From: Sphingomonadaceae bacterium
Lineage (GTDB): Bacteria > Pseudomonadota > Alphaproteobacteria > Sphingomonadales > Sphingomonadaceae
Length of the DNA: 64,000 bases
Assembly: GCA_021300355.1 (NCBI GenBank)
Contig: JAJTEF010000004.1
Span: forward strand, 1-64,000
Reading direction: 5' to 3'
Shown: positions 32,936 to 41,953 of the stretch, one piece after another
Layout of the letters: each line of letters opens with the position of its first letter
Numbering within the stretch: the stretch's first letter is position 1
Translations under genes and position numbers: made by a program
The notes under the pieces: generated by a model
Databases searched by the model: none
Told to the model about the DNA's origin: nothing
The model's input: the letters and a program-made list of their open reading frames with translations, nothing else

Positions 32936-33598
32936 ATGAAACTGATTATCGGAAACAAAGTCTATTCAAGCTGGTCGCTACGCGGCTGGCTTGCAGCCAA
33001 GCAATCGGGGCTGCATTTTGACGAAATCATTGTTCCGCTGTTCGCCGACGGCTGGGAAGAGCGCAAACGCGAAGACGACCTTGCGCCATCATCGGGCAAG
33101 GTGCCGACCTTGTGGGATGGAGAGGCGGTGATCTGGGACAGCCTTGCGATCATCGATTATCTCGCGGACAAGGTGGGGCGGGATCGCTTTTGGCCCAAGG
33201 ACGAAGTCGCGCGCGGCATGGCGCGGTCCATGACGGCGGAAATGCATGCGGGCTATACCGCCCTGCGCCGGGAATTCCCGATGAATACGCGCAAGACCTT
33301 TCACGACGTCACGATATCCGAAGAGACCCGGAAAGACGCAGTGCGCATATTGCAAACATGGGCCGAAGCCCGCTCGCGCTTTGGCAAAGACGGGCCATAT
33401 TTGTTTGGCACATTCAGTGCAGCGGACATCATGTTCGCACCTGTCGTGACGCGTTTTGTGACCTATGGCTTCACCCTGCCCGGTTTCGCCGAAAGCTATG
33501 CAGAAACGATTATGGCGCATCCGTGGATGGAAGAATGGTACGCTGCCGCCGCAGAGGAACCATGGACGATCCAGCGGATTGAGGACGCGGTTACGTAA
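32936..33598 (+). CDS. Glutathione S-transferase family protein
   Basis: MKLIIGNKVYSSWSLRGWLAAKQSGLHFDEIIVPLF... SGKVPTLWDGEAVIWDSLAIIDYLADKV. Confidence 0.92.
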   Translation: MKLIIGNKVYSSWSLRGWLAAKQSGLHFDEIIVPLFADGWEERKREDDLAPSSGKVPTLWDGEAVIWDSLAIIDYLADKVGRDRFWPKDEVARGMARSMTAEMHAGYTALRREFPMNTRKTFHDVTISEETRKDAVRILQTWAEARSRFGKDGPYLFGTFSAADIMFAPVVTRFVTYGFTLPGFAESYAETIMAHPWMEEWYAAAAEEPWTIQRIEDAVT

Positions 33599-33620
33599 CG
33601 CAATTTGAAGCACACTCATG

Positions 33621-33690
33621 CGTCATCCTGAACTTGTTTCAGGATGACGTGCGACGTGGCTTGTTATCCTGAAACAAGTTCAGGATGACG
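33621..33690. repeat. Second copy of the paired-palindrome element (convergent gap between GST and cupin genes)
   Basis: cgtcatcctgaacttgtttcaggatgacg ... ttatcctgaaacaagttcaggatgacg; same core ctgaacttgtttcag as at 14696-14754, arms inverted. Confidence 0.9.
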
Positions 33691-33716
33691 ATAGTTCATG
33701 CATTGTGGAGCACGTC

Positions 33717-34163
33717 CTAAAACCGACTTCCGTCTTTTCTCCGAAATCCGGTTCCGTTGAACAAGTGCATGTCAATGTCCGGATAATGACAATCGGATGC
33801 CGCCGGGCGGCCTATCGCGATAAAAACGCAGTCTTGGTCGCTTTCGTTGATCAGCACATGCCCATTTTCAACGCCTTTTGGGAATGCAGCAACATCGCCG
33901 GGACGCATGGTGTGACGACCGTCATTCTCGACGAGTATGGCTTCGCCGGAAAGCATGATGACCATTTCATCTTCATCTTCGTGCCAGTGTCTTTGCGACG
34001 ACCATGCGCCCGGTTTCAAGACCACATGACTGGCACCGAACTCGGTCAAGCCGGAGGGCGGTGCAAGTCGACGATACAATCTGCCTGACACTGCGCTTGC
34101 ATAGGCTGCGGGATATCCCGTTGCGTTGGTTTGCGGAATGGCTTCAATATCTACCTTCGGCAT
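33717..34163 (-). CDS. Cupin domain protein
   Basis: VVLKPGAWSSQRHWHEDEDEMVIMLSGEAILVENDGRHTMRPGDVAAFPKGVENGHVLINESD. Confidence 0.92.
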   Translation of the reverse strand: MPKVDIEAIPQTNATGYPAAYASAVSGRLYRRLAPPSGLTEFGASHVVLKPGAWSSQRHWHEDEDEMVIMLSGEAILVENDGRHTMRPGDVAAFPKGVENGHVLINESDQDCVFIAIGRPAASDCHYPDIDMHLFNGTGFRRKDGSRF

Positions 34164-34172
34164 CGCGATCCC

Positions 34173-35249
34173 CTAGCCGCATTGTGCGCGATGCAGCAGC
34201 TTCTGGTCAGCCAGAACAAGCGCCATCATCGCCTCGACCACTGGCGTGCCGCGGATGCCCACACACGGGTCGTGGCGGCCCTTTGTGACGATGTCGGTCG
34301 CATCGCCGTCGCGGGTGACAGTTTCCACGGGCGTGAGGATTGAGGAGGTCGGCTTAAACGCGACCCGCACCAGCACCGGCTGTCCTGTGGAGATACCACC
34401 CGCAATTCCGCCTGCATTATTGGCGAGGAATTCGGGATGGTTCGATCCTTCCGAAGAGGGCCGCATCCGGTCGGCATTTTCTTCACCACGCAAACGCGCT
34501 GCGCCAAAGCCTGCGCCGATTTCGACGCCTTTAACAGCGTTGATGCTCATCATCGCTGACGCCAATTCGCTGTCGAGTTTCGCATATAATGGTGCGCCCC
34601 AACCGGGTGGTACGCCGGTGGCGACGCATTCAATGACGGCGCCGAGCGATGATCCCGCCTTGCGCGCCTCATCCACCAATTTCTCCCACCGGCCGGCAGC
34701 GGCTTCGTCCGGGCAGAAAAAGGGGTTTTTGTCGATCTGGGCAGCCTCAAAATTATTGCGGTCGATGGCGTCGCCGCCGATTTCTGCAACATAAGCGATG
34801 ATTTTGACGTCAGGCATGACCGCCCTTGCCACCGCGCCAGCGGCCACACGTGCAGCGGTTTCACGCGCGCTTGAACGTCCGCCACCGCGATAATCGCGAA
34901 AGCCATATTTTGCGTCATAACTATAATCGGCATGACCGGGGCGATAGGCCTTGGCCACGTCAGAATAATCTTTGGACCGCTGGTCAACATTTTCGATCAT
35001 CAGCGAAATGGGTGTTCCCGTGGTCCGCCCTTCAAACACGCCTGACAAAATCCGCACCGCATCTGGCTCTTGCCGCTGCGTTGTGAAGCGCGAAGTCCCG
35101 GGACGACGCTTGTCCAAAAATGGCTGAATGTCCGCTTCGGACAAGGCAAGTCCGGGAGGGCAACCATCGACCACTGCGCCAAGCGCAGGACCGTGGGACT
35201 CTCCCCAAGTCGTGAAGCGAAAAACGCGTCCGAAAGTATTAAAGCTCAT
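34173..35249 (-). CDS. aroC: Chorismate synthase
   Basis: [87 protein letters not shown]. Confidence 0.98.
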   Translation of the reverse strand: MSFNTFGRVFRFTTWGESHGPALGAVVDGCPPGLALSEADIQPFLDKRRPGTSRFTTQRQEPDAVRILSGVFEGRTTGTPISLMIENVDQRSKDYSDVAKAYRPGHADYSYDAKYGFRDYRGGGRSSARETAARVAAGAVARAVMPDVKIIAYVAEIGGDAIDRNNFEAAQIDKNPFFCPDEAAAGRWEKLVDEARKAGSSLGAVIECVATGVPPGWGAPLYAKLDSELASAMMSINAVKGVEIGAGFGAARLRGEENADRMRPSSEGSNHPEFLANNAGGIAGGISTGQPVLVRVAFKPTSSILTPVETVTRDGDATDIVTKGRHDPCVGIRGTPVVEAMMALVLADQKLLHRAQCG

Positions 35250-35315
35250 CTGCTGATTCCGACTTCTTCATATGGACCGAACGATAGTGCACCAACCCGT
35301 TGCGATGCCCCGCGA

Positions 35316-36146
35316 TCATTTTGTGATGTCGATATCAGGAGCATCCTCCTGCTTCATGCCGACGGTGTGGTAACCCGCATCGACATGGTGAATTTCGCCG
35401 GTAACACCAGCGCCCAGATCGGACAGGAAATACAACGACGACGCACCAACGTCATCAATGGTCACATTGCGGCGCAGCGGCGTGTTCAGTTCATTCCATT
35501 TCAGGATATAACGGAAATCACCAATGCCCGACGCCGCGAGCGTCTTGATCGGTCCAGCCGATATCGCGTTCACGCGAATACCCTGTGGCCCGACATCATT
35601 CGCCAGATATTTAACCGACGTTTCCAATGCCGCCTTGGCCACGCCCATGACGTTGTAATGCGGCATGACCTTTTCTGCGCCATAATAGCTAAGCGTCAGC
35701 ATCGATCCGCCACCTTCACCGGTTTCGGGATCAAGTGGCTTCATCATCGCGGCAGCGCGCTTGGCAACGGCGGTAAAGCTGTAGACGCTGATGTTCATCG
35801 TCATCAGGAAGTCGTCCAAGCCTACGTCGAAATATTTGCCGCGCAGTGCTTCTTTGTTGGTGAAACCGATCGCGTGCACCACAAAATCAATATTGGGCCA
35901 TTTGGCCGCCAGCGTGTCAAAGGCGCGGTCGAGATTGTTCATATCGGCAACGTCGCAATCGATAAGAAAGTCACAACCGAGTTGTTCCGCCAATGGCCGA
36001 ACGCGCTTTTCCATGACTTCGCCCTGATAGCTGAACGCCAATTCCGCGCCTTCGGCATGCAAACGCTTCGCAATGCCCCACGCTAGAGACTTGTCATTGG
36101 CGAGCCCCATAATCAGCCCGCGTTTGCCCGCCATCAATCCCGTCAT
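35316..36146 (-). CDS. fabI: Enoyl-[acyl-carrier-protein] reductase FabI
   Basis: GLMAGKRGLIMGLANDKSLAWGIAKRLHAEGAELAFSYQGE... LTLSYYGAEKVMPHYNVMGVAKAALE... AISAGPIKTLAASGI. Confidence 0.97.
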   Translation of the reverse strand: MTGLMAGKRGLIMGLANDKSLAWGIAKRLHAEGAELAFSYQGEVMEKRVRPLAEQLGCDFLIDCDVADMNNLDRAFDTLAAKWPNIDFVVHAIGFTNKEALRGKYFDVGLDDFLMTMNISVYSFTAVAKRAAAMMKPLDPETGEGGGSMLTLSYYGAEKVMPHYNVMGVAKAALETSVKYLANDVGPQGIRVNAISAGPIKTLAASGIGDFRYILKWNELNTPLRRNVTIDDVGASSLYFLSDLGAGVTGEIHHVDAGYHTVGMKQEDAPDIDITK

Positions 36147-36153
36147 AAAATCC

Positions 36154-37134
36154 TCATTCGTCAGGTGAATTTTGTTGCCGCTGCTTTAGTCCATTTTCAT
36201 GGGCGTTGGCCAGTGCCGCGTTTAATTGCGCTCCTGTCACCAATCCGAGCCCAATAAGATAGAAGAAAATGAGTGCGACCATGACACCCGCAAGGCTGCC
36301 ATATGTCAGGTCATAATTGCTGACGCTCGACAGGAAAACCGGCAAAAGCGCCGTGAGGCCAAGCCACCACATGCTTACCAAGGCTGGCCCTGGCCATTTG
36401 GGAAATGCGGATGACCGATATTTGGTCGGGGTTAGCCCCACAAAAATGACATAGATTGCGACAAATAATGTAATGAATGGAATGATACGCCCCCACGCGA
36501 AATAGCCAGAAACCATCTGCGCGGTGGGAATGTATCGGTAGACCAGATCCTCAACCGCGGTCACCACAACCTGCGCCGAAAAAGCGACCATCGCCAGGAC
36601 AACCGAAGCGATGATCGCGCCGAGCGAACCCAATCGATAATGCCAGAACGCACGGCTGGGTGCCGCCCCATATGACCGATAGAGCACGTCGCGAAAGGTT
36701 TCGATCAGGCTGGCCGCTGTCCAAAGGCTGACGGCAGCGCTTAGCCATAGCAATGGCCCCGAACGCGCGGTCATGGCGGACTCGATGGGTTCTTTAAGCG
36801 CGGCTCCGACACTGGGCGGGACAGTCACGAAAAACGCTTCAATCAAGGCTAGGCCGGATTCGGTTTGTCCAACTGCGCCAGCGATGGCAGCGGCCACAAC
36901 GCAGAATGCGAAAAGCGACACCAACGACAGATATGCGAAATTGCCCGCGTGAATGAAGCCGTCGCTATACACACCGACGGCGACACGCTTGGTCACTTCC
37001 ACAACCTGACCCGTCAGCCCAAGGTGCGCGAACCATGTCGCTTCGCTTTCATCGGCATGTGCCGTAGCAGGAAGATGTGCCCGTGCCTCCGGTGACAGAG
37101 GCGAAATTTCAGACACCAAGATTTTCCCGGACAT
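36154..37134 (-). CDS. YihY/BrkB-type inner membrane protein
   Basis: Multi-TM protein with RVAVGVYSDGFIHAGNFAYLSLVSLFAFCVVAAAIAGA... YGSLAGVMVALIFFYLIGLGLVTGAQLNAAL. Start chosen at MSGKIL; ORF extends to 37152. Confidence 0.87.
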   Translation of the reverse strand: MSGKILVSEISPLSPEARAHLPATAHADESEATWFAHLGLTGQVVEVTKRVAVGVYSDGFIHAGNFAYLSLVSLFAFCVVAAAIAGAVGQTESGLALIEAFFVTVPPSVGAALKEPIESAMTARSGPLLWLSAAVSLWTAASLIETFRDVLYRSYGAAPSRAFWHYRLGSLGAIIASVVLAMVAFSAQVVVTAVEDLVYRYIPTAQMVSGYFAWGRIIPFITLFVAIYVIFVGLTPTKYRSSAFPKWPGPALVSMWWLGLTALLPVFLSSVSNYDLTYGSLAGVMVALIFFYLIGLGLVTGAQLNAALANAHENGLKQRQQNSPDE

Positions 37135-38026
37135 TATTGTCCGACAGGACACCCGCCAGACGTGCCAGTTCCGCGGGGTCTGGTGGCAAATGAATCATCA
37201 GCGTGACCAACTGGTCACCGCGTCCACCCGATTTGGTTGTGAAGCCCCGGCCCTTTATCCGCAGAACAGCACCGGAATTGGTACGCGGGGGGACGGTGAG
37301 CATGACTGCACCATCGACGGTCGGAACCCTCACCTTGCCGCCATCGACCGCTTCTTTGATCGAGATCGGCAGGTCAATCCGGATATGGTCGCCATCGCGC
37401 GCCAAATCGGGGTGCTTACCAAGCTTCAGCGTGACCATGGCATCACCATTGCCGCCCGGCCCAGGCTGACCACGCCCCGGAATGCGGATCTGCTGTCCGG
37501 CAACTAGGCCAGCAGGCAGCTTGAACTCAACGGTCTTGCCATCGCCCAGCGTAATGCGCTGCGGCGCGAGCGTTGCCGCATCCGTGAAGGACACCAAATG
37601 TTCATACGCAATATTCGCGCCCTTGGGTGGCGGCGCTTGCTGTGGACGAGGGCCAGCACCGGGACGGGCACCACCGCCGCCAAACAAGCCATCAAAAATA
37701 TCGCCAAGGTCAATGCCGCCGCTGCCAAAGTCGAAATTGCCACCGCCCGGTCCGCCTTGGCTATATCCGCCGCCGCCAAAGGGGTTGCCACCGGCGAAGC
37801 GGGGTTGGCCGTTTTCGTCTATTTCGCCGCGGTCAAATTGCCCGCGCTTTTTGGGGTCCGATAACAAATCATACGCCTGCGTAATCTCGCTAAAGCGCTC
37901 CGAAGCTTTCGGATTGTCCTTGTTCTTGTCGGGATGCAATTCCTTCGCAAGCTTACGATAAGCGGATTTAATCGCTTTCTCGTCCGCGCCTTTGGAAACG
38001 CCTAATATCGAATAAGGATCAGCCAT
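37109..38026 (-). CDS. DnaJ C-terminal domain protein (CbpA-type, no zinc finger)
   Basis: MADPYSILGVSKGADEKAIKSAYRKLAKELHPDKNKDNP... J domain with HPD, Gly/Phe-rich region, DnaJ_C. Confidence 0.94.
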   Translation of the reverse strand: MADPYSILGVSKGADEKAIKSAYRKLAKELHPDKNKDNPKASERFSEITQAYDLLSDPKKRGQFDRGEIDENGQPRFAGGNPFGGGGYSQGGPGGGNFDFGSGGIDLGDIFDGLFGGGGARPGAGPRPQQAPPPKGANIAYEHLVSFTDAATLAPQRITLGDGKTVEFKLPAGLVAGQQIRIPGRGQPGPGGNGDAMVTLKLGKHPDLARDGDHIRIDLPISIKEAVDGGKVRVPTVDGAVMLTVPPRTNSGAVLRIKGRGFTTKSGGRGDQLVTLMIHLPPDPAELARLAGVLSDNNVRENLGV

Positions 38027-38082
38027 TCTTGTCCCTGTTTACCCTGCTTATCCGTCTTACATTGGTATTACAGTGCCCCAAG

Positions 38083-38550
38083 TCAACTCGGAAGCAGGGC
38101 GCTCGCGTGTTTTTTGCCGGTAATCTGGCGTAGCAGAAGATATAGCAGCAGGCCAATCGGCCCCGCCATCAACGTGAAGAAGAGTATCGGGACTTGAAGC
38201 CAGCGCGCAATCTGGTGCTGGTCTGCATTTCGCGCAATCCAGATGCCGACAAACAAATCGAACGCCAAATAATGGATCCAGCCGATCGTTGCGCCGCCCG
38301 GCGAGTCAAACAACGCCATAACCCCGGCTAAGGTCGTGAAGTCGGCAGGCGGCCGGCCTACGGGACCGCCATCGGAGATAAGTCCAGCCATCAACGGGAT
38401 GATAAGACCGGCATATAGGCAGGCGAGCAACACCGTTCCTGCGAAAAATATATAAGGCACGACCCGTTCGCGCTTCGGACTGAGCGCCAAAACCACCCAA
38501 GCGAGCAGCGCCCAGGCATTTGCGACACCGAATATCATTTCCCAGTTCAT
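38083..38550 (-). CDS. ABA4-like (DUF4281) membrane protein
   Basis: IFGVANAWALLAWVVLALSPKRE... FDSPGGATIGWIHYLAFDLFVGIWIARNADQHQIARWLQVPILFFTLMAGPIGLLLYLLLR. Confidence 0.85.
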   Translation of the reverse strand: MNWEMIFGVANAWALLAWVVLALSPKRERVVPYIFFAGTVLLACLYAGLIIPLMAGLISDGGPVGRPPADFTTLAGVMALFDSPGGATIGWIHYLAFDLFVGIWIARNADQHQIARWLQVPILFFTLMAGPIGLLLYLLLRQITGKKHASALLPS

Positions 38551-38601
38551 TTTGTTTTCTAGCCCCTTTTAACCCGCACCAGTCTAGCCTATCGGTGGGC
38601 T

Positions 38602-39198
38602 ATGGAAAGACCTGATCCTTTTAGCCTGTTCGACGATTGGTTTGCCGAAGCGCGGACCAGCGAAATCAACGACTCCAACGCAATGGCTTTGGCGACCACG
38701 GGCGCAGATGGGCAACCTTCGGTCCGCATGGTGCTGTTGAAAGGCCATGGACCCGACCTTGGCGACCATGGCGGGTTTGTTTTTTATACGAATTTCGAAA
38801 GCCGCAAGGCGATGCAATTGTCGGACAATGCGCAGGTGGCGCTGCTGTTTCACTGGAAATCGTTGCGGCGGCAAATCCGGATTGAGGGTGCAGCGAACCC
38901 CGTCGACGATGCAACCGCAGACGCCTATTTCGCCACCCGCTCGCGCAATTCGCAGCTGGGCGCATGGGCTTCGGACCAGTCGCGCCCATTGGCAGACCGC
39001 GCGACATTTGAAACACGTTTTGCTGAGGTAGAAGCCCGCTTTGAAGGGCAAGATGTTCCGCGCCCGCCGCATTGGTCGGGTTGGATGGTCAGCCCGCACC
39101 GCATCGAATTCTGGCAAGACCGCGAATTCCGCCTGCACGAACGCTGGGTATATGAACGCGACGGCGACGGCTGGACGACGGGCATGTTGTACCCATGA
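38602..39198 (+). CDS. pdxH: Pyridoxamine 5'-phosphate oxidase
   Basis: [45 protein letters not shown]... [12 protein letters not shown]... [34 protein letters not shown]. Confidence 0.96.
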   Translation: MERPDPFSLFDDWFAEARTSEINDSNAMALATTGADGQPSVRMVLLKGHGPDLGDHGGFVFYTNFESRKAMQLSDNAQVALLFHWKSLRRQIRIEGAANPVDDATADAYFATRSRNSQLGAWASDQSRPLADRATFETRFAEVEARFEGQDVPRPPHWSGWMVSPHRIEFWQDREFRLHERWVYERDGDGWTTGMLYP

Positions 39199-39208
39199 AG
39201 CGCCGCAC

Positions 39209-40162
39209 ATGAGCCTTGGGCATAGCCACCATCACGATACGCATGGTGAACTGACCAAACGTGCGGCCATCGCCAGCGTGTCGATGGCGCTGTTCTTGCT
39301 TGCGCTTAAGGTGTTTGCGGCGGCGGAGACAGGGTCCGTTGCGCTGCTTGGGTCATTAGCGGACACTGGCTTTGATGTTCTTGCCTCGCTGCTCACGCTG
39401 TTCAGCGTCCGTTACGCCGCGATGCCCGCCGATGACGACCACCGTTTCGGCCATGGCAAGGCGGAGGCATTGTCCGCTTTGGTGCAGGTTGTGCTCGTCA
39501 TACTGTCGGCCATTCTGATTGCATGGCGCGCGATTGTGCGGCTTGGTACCCAGGAACCGACGTTCCATCCGGAATATGGCATTGGGGTCTCGCTCATTGC
39601 GATTGTGGCAACGCTCGGGCTGCTTGCCTATCAACGTCATGTTGTCCGCAAAACCGGTTCGGTCGCGATTCAAGCGGATCATGTGCATTATCAAAGCGAC
39701 CTGTTGCTCAACATTGCCGTTATTGTCGCAATCGTCCTTGATACGATGCTGGGTGTGCGCGGTGCAGACCCATTGTTCGGTATCGCGATTGCAGCGTGGC
39801 TGTTGTGGGGCGCTTACAAGGCGGCGCGTCTGGCGTTGGACCAATTGCTGGATCGCGAATGGCCGCAGGAAAAGCGCCAGCGCTTCATCGAAGTTGCGAT
39901 GCGCCACCCTGAACTGCGCGGCATTCACGACATGCGCACCCGTTCAAGCGGCGCACATGACTTTTGCCAGTTTCACGTTTGGGTCGACCCCGACATGACC
40001 GTCGCGACAGCGCACCATATCATGGACGAAGTCGAACAAGCGTTGATGGATGAATTCCCCGGCGTCGAAGTGCTGATCCACCCCGACCCCGAAGGCCACA
40101 AAGACGAAATGGGCTATATCCCATCCGAAACCATCGAACATCACGAGCATATGCATGACTGA
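39209..40162 (+). CDS. Cation diffusion facilitator family transporter
   Basis: MSLGHSHHHDTHGELTKRAAIASVSMALFLLALKVFAAAETGSVALLGSLADTGFDVLASLLTLFSVRYA... DDDHRFGHGKAEALSAL. Confidence 0.95.
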   Translation: MSLGHSHHHDTHGELTKRAAIASVSMALFLLALKVFAAAETGSVALLGSLADTGFDVLASLLTLFSVRYAAMPADDDHRFGHGKAEALSALVQVVLVILSAILIAWRAIVRLGTQEPTFHPEYGIGVSLIAIVATLGLLAYQRHVVRKTGSVAIQADHVHYQSDLLLNIAVIVAIVLDTMLGVRGADPLFGIAIAAWLLWGAYKAARLALDQLLDREWPQEKRQRFIEVAMRHPELRGIHDMRTRSSGAHDFCQFHVWVDPDMTVATAHHIMDEVEQALMDEFPGVEVLIHPDPEGHKDEMGYIPSETIEHHEHMHD

Positions 40163-40952
40163 CTTGCCATATTATCACGTAGACGCCTTTGCCGATCGGC
40201 CGTTCACGGGCAATCAGGCAGCCGTCATGCCGCTTACGCACTGGTTGGATGACGCCGTGCTTCAGGCGATTGGTGAGGAAAACAACTTCGCCGAAACGGC
40301 ATTCTATGTGCCCGACGAAACCGGCGCTGCCGATTATGAATTGCGCTGGTTCACGCCAGAGGTTGAAATCCGCCTGTGCGGCCATGCGACACTTGCGAGC
40401 GGGCATATCGTCTTGAGCGAAAACCCTGCGCTTGACCGGGTGACGTTCCGGACGCGCAAAGCGGGCATATTGGAAGTGCGGCGCGAAGGTGATGGTTATG
40501 CCGTCGCATTGCCGGCAATCCCGACGGAGCCGGTTAATAACCCCGAAATGATGCAGGCCATGGGCGGCAACCCCCTGTCGATGCGCAGCAACCCCGACAG
40601 CTATAATATGTTCGTTTATGCCACGGCGGCAGAAATTTTGGCACTGAAGCCGGATATGAAGACGCTTGCGGCACTTGGCGATGACAGCTTCACCGCCACA
40701 GCGCGCGGGCAAGACACCGACATTGTCAGCCGCGTCTTTGTTCCGGGTGCAGGCGTTGATGAAGACAGCGTTACCGGCAGTGCACATGCCGTCCTGACGC
40801 CTTATTGGGCTGCCGAGCTGGGCCGTGACAATTTTACTGCCTATCAGGCATCGGCGCGCGGCGGTTATCTTGGCTGTCGTCTGGATGGTGAACGTGTGTG
40901 GTTGTCAGGCCATTGCTTTACGGTAGTAAAGGGAATGTTCAGCTTGGGCTGA
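40155..40952 (+). CDS. PhzF family phenazine biosynthesis-like protein (isomerase fold)
   Basis: YYHVDAFADRPFTGNQAAVMPLTHWLDDAVLQAIGEENNFAETAFYV... EIRLCGHATLASGH... DEDSVTGSAHAVLTPYWA. Confidence 0.94.
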   Translation: MTDLPYYHVDAFADRPFTGNQAAVMPLTHWLDDAVLQAIGEENNFAETAFYVPDETGAADYELRWFTPEVEIRLCGHATLASGHIVLSENPALDRVTFRTRKAGILEVRREGDGYAVALPAIPTEPVNNPEMMQAMGGNPLSMRSNPDSYNMFVYATAAEILALKPDMKTLAALGDDSFTATARGQDTDIVSRVFVPGAGVDEDSVTGSAHAVLTPYWAAELGRDNFTAYQASARGGYLGCRLDGERVWLSGHCFTVVKGMFSLG

Positions 40953-40987
40953 CCATCACAGTCATTCCATTGTTCAAAGGATTATTC

Positions 40988-41269
40988 ATGCGTAAATCAT
41001 TGGCCATACTGGCTGCACTCGTCCTGTCCCCTGTTGCGATGGCTCAGGACGCGCCTCCGCCGCCACCGGCCGGTGGTGTGCCGCAGCCCGAGCAAATCTT
41101 CGCTTTTCTCGATGCAAATAAAGACGGCTTCATCGCTAAGGACGAAGCACAGGGACCATTGGTCCAGTATTTCGGGATGATCGATACCGATAAGGACGAC
41201 AAGATTTCGATGGCTGAACTGAAAACTGCCTTGGAAGCAATGCGTCCGCCCGAGCCTACGCAAGGCTAG
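40988..41269 (+). CDS. Secreted EF-hand protein
   Basis: Signal peptide MRKSLAILAALVLSPVAMAQD, then EF loops DANKDGFIAKDE and DTDKDDKISMAE. Confidence 0.88.
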   Translation: MRKSLAILAALVLSPVAMAQDAPPPPPAGGVPQPEQIFAFLDANKDGFIAKDEAQGPLVQYFGMIDTDKDDKISMAELKTALEAMRPPEPTQG

Positions 41270-41284
41270 ACCTAAGGCAAATAA

Positions 41285-41310
41285 TTTTATCCTAAAATAT
41301 TAGGATAAAA
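41285..41310. terminator. AT-rich perfect inverted repeat (ttttatccta aaatat taggataaaa)
   Basis: 10-bp perfect stem with 6-nt loop between convergent genes. Confidence 0.6.
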
Positions 41311-41345
41311 CGCGCGGGCGGCCATCGGGCTTCCCGCGCGTTTTT
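41308..41345 (+). terminator. Intrinsic terminator (aaacgcgcggg ... cccgcgcgttttt)
   Basis: 11-bp GC-rich perfect stem followed by T-run. Confidence 0.8.
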
Positions 41346-41349
41346 AATA

Positions 41350-41799
41350 TCAGGCTACAGTCGCCTTGCGGATGACGCCTGGATTCGCAGGTGGTTCGCC
41401 CTTTGGCAAAGCATCGATATGTTCCATGCCGCTCGCGACTTGGCCCCAGACCGTATACTGACGGTCAAGGAAGGTCGCATCGTCAAAGCAGATGAAGAAC
41501 TGGCTGTTGGCCGTGTTCGGATCATTGGTACGCGCCATGGAGCATACGCCGCGCACATGCGGTTCAGCGTTGAATTCCTGCGCCAGATTTGGCTTGGACG
41601 AACCGCCCATGCCTGTGCCGTTCGGGCAACCGCCCTGCGCCATGAATCCGGGAATCACGCGGTGGAACTTCACACCGTCGTAAAAACCTTCGCCAGCCAG
41701 TTCTTTAATACGGGCAACATGGTTTGGTGCCAGATCAGGGCGAAGTTTGATAACAACGTCGCCGCTGTCGAGCGAAAGGGTAAGCGTTTCATCGGCCAT
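41350..41799 (-). CDS. Peptidyl-prolyl cis-trans isomerase, cyclophilin type
   Basis: DVVIKLRPDLAPNHVARIKELAGEGFYDGVKFHRVIPGFMAQGGCPNGTGMGGSSKP... CSMARTNDPNTANSQFFICFDD. Confidence 0.96.
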   Translation of the reverse strand: MADETLTLSLDSGDVVIKLRPDLAPNHVARIKELAGEGFYDGVKFHRVIPGFMAQGGCPNGTGMGGSSKPNLAQEFNAEPHVRGVCSMARTNDPNTANSQFFICFDDATFLDRQYTVWGQVASGMEHIDALPKGEPPANPGVIRKATVA

Positions 41800-41953
41800 A
41801 TATATAATCCTTTAGGCTGGGGAAATGTTGACGGTGCCCTAGGGGATGCATTGCGCGCGTGCAAAGCCAAAATCATTGCAATTTAACGCTGCACGCTTAG
41901 GAGGGGCGCAATTACAACGTCCAGGCACAAAATTACGAATGGGAGGCCCGCAC

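Noticed and set aside
35070-36086. 338-aa plus-strand ORF antisense to aroC/fabI
   Set aside because: Covers the 5' end of aroC and most of fabI in antisense; low-quality composition.
41800-41953. Mg2+-sensing leader upstream of mgtE
   Set aside because: No recognisable M-box/ykoK architecture could be read; short leader with no convincing structure.
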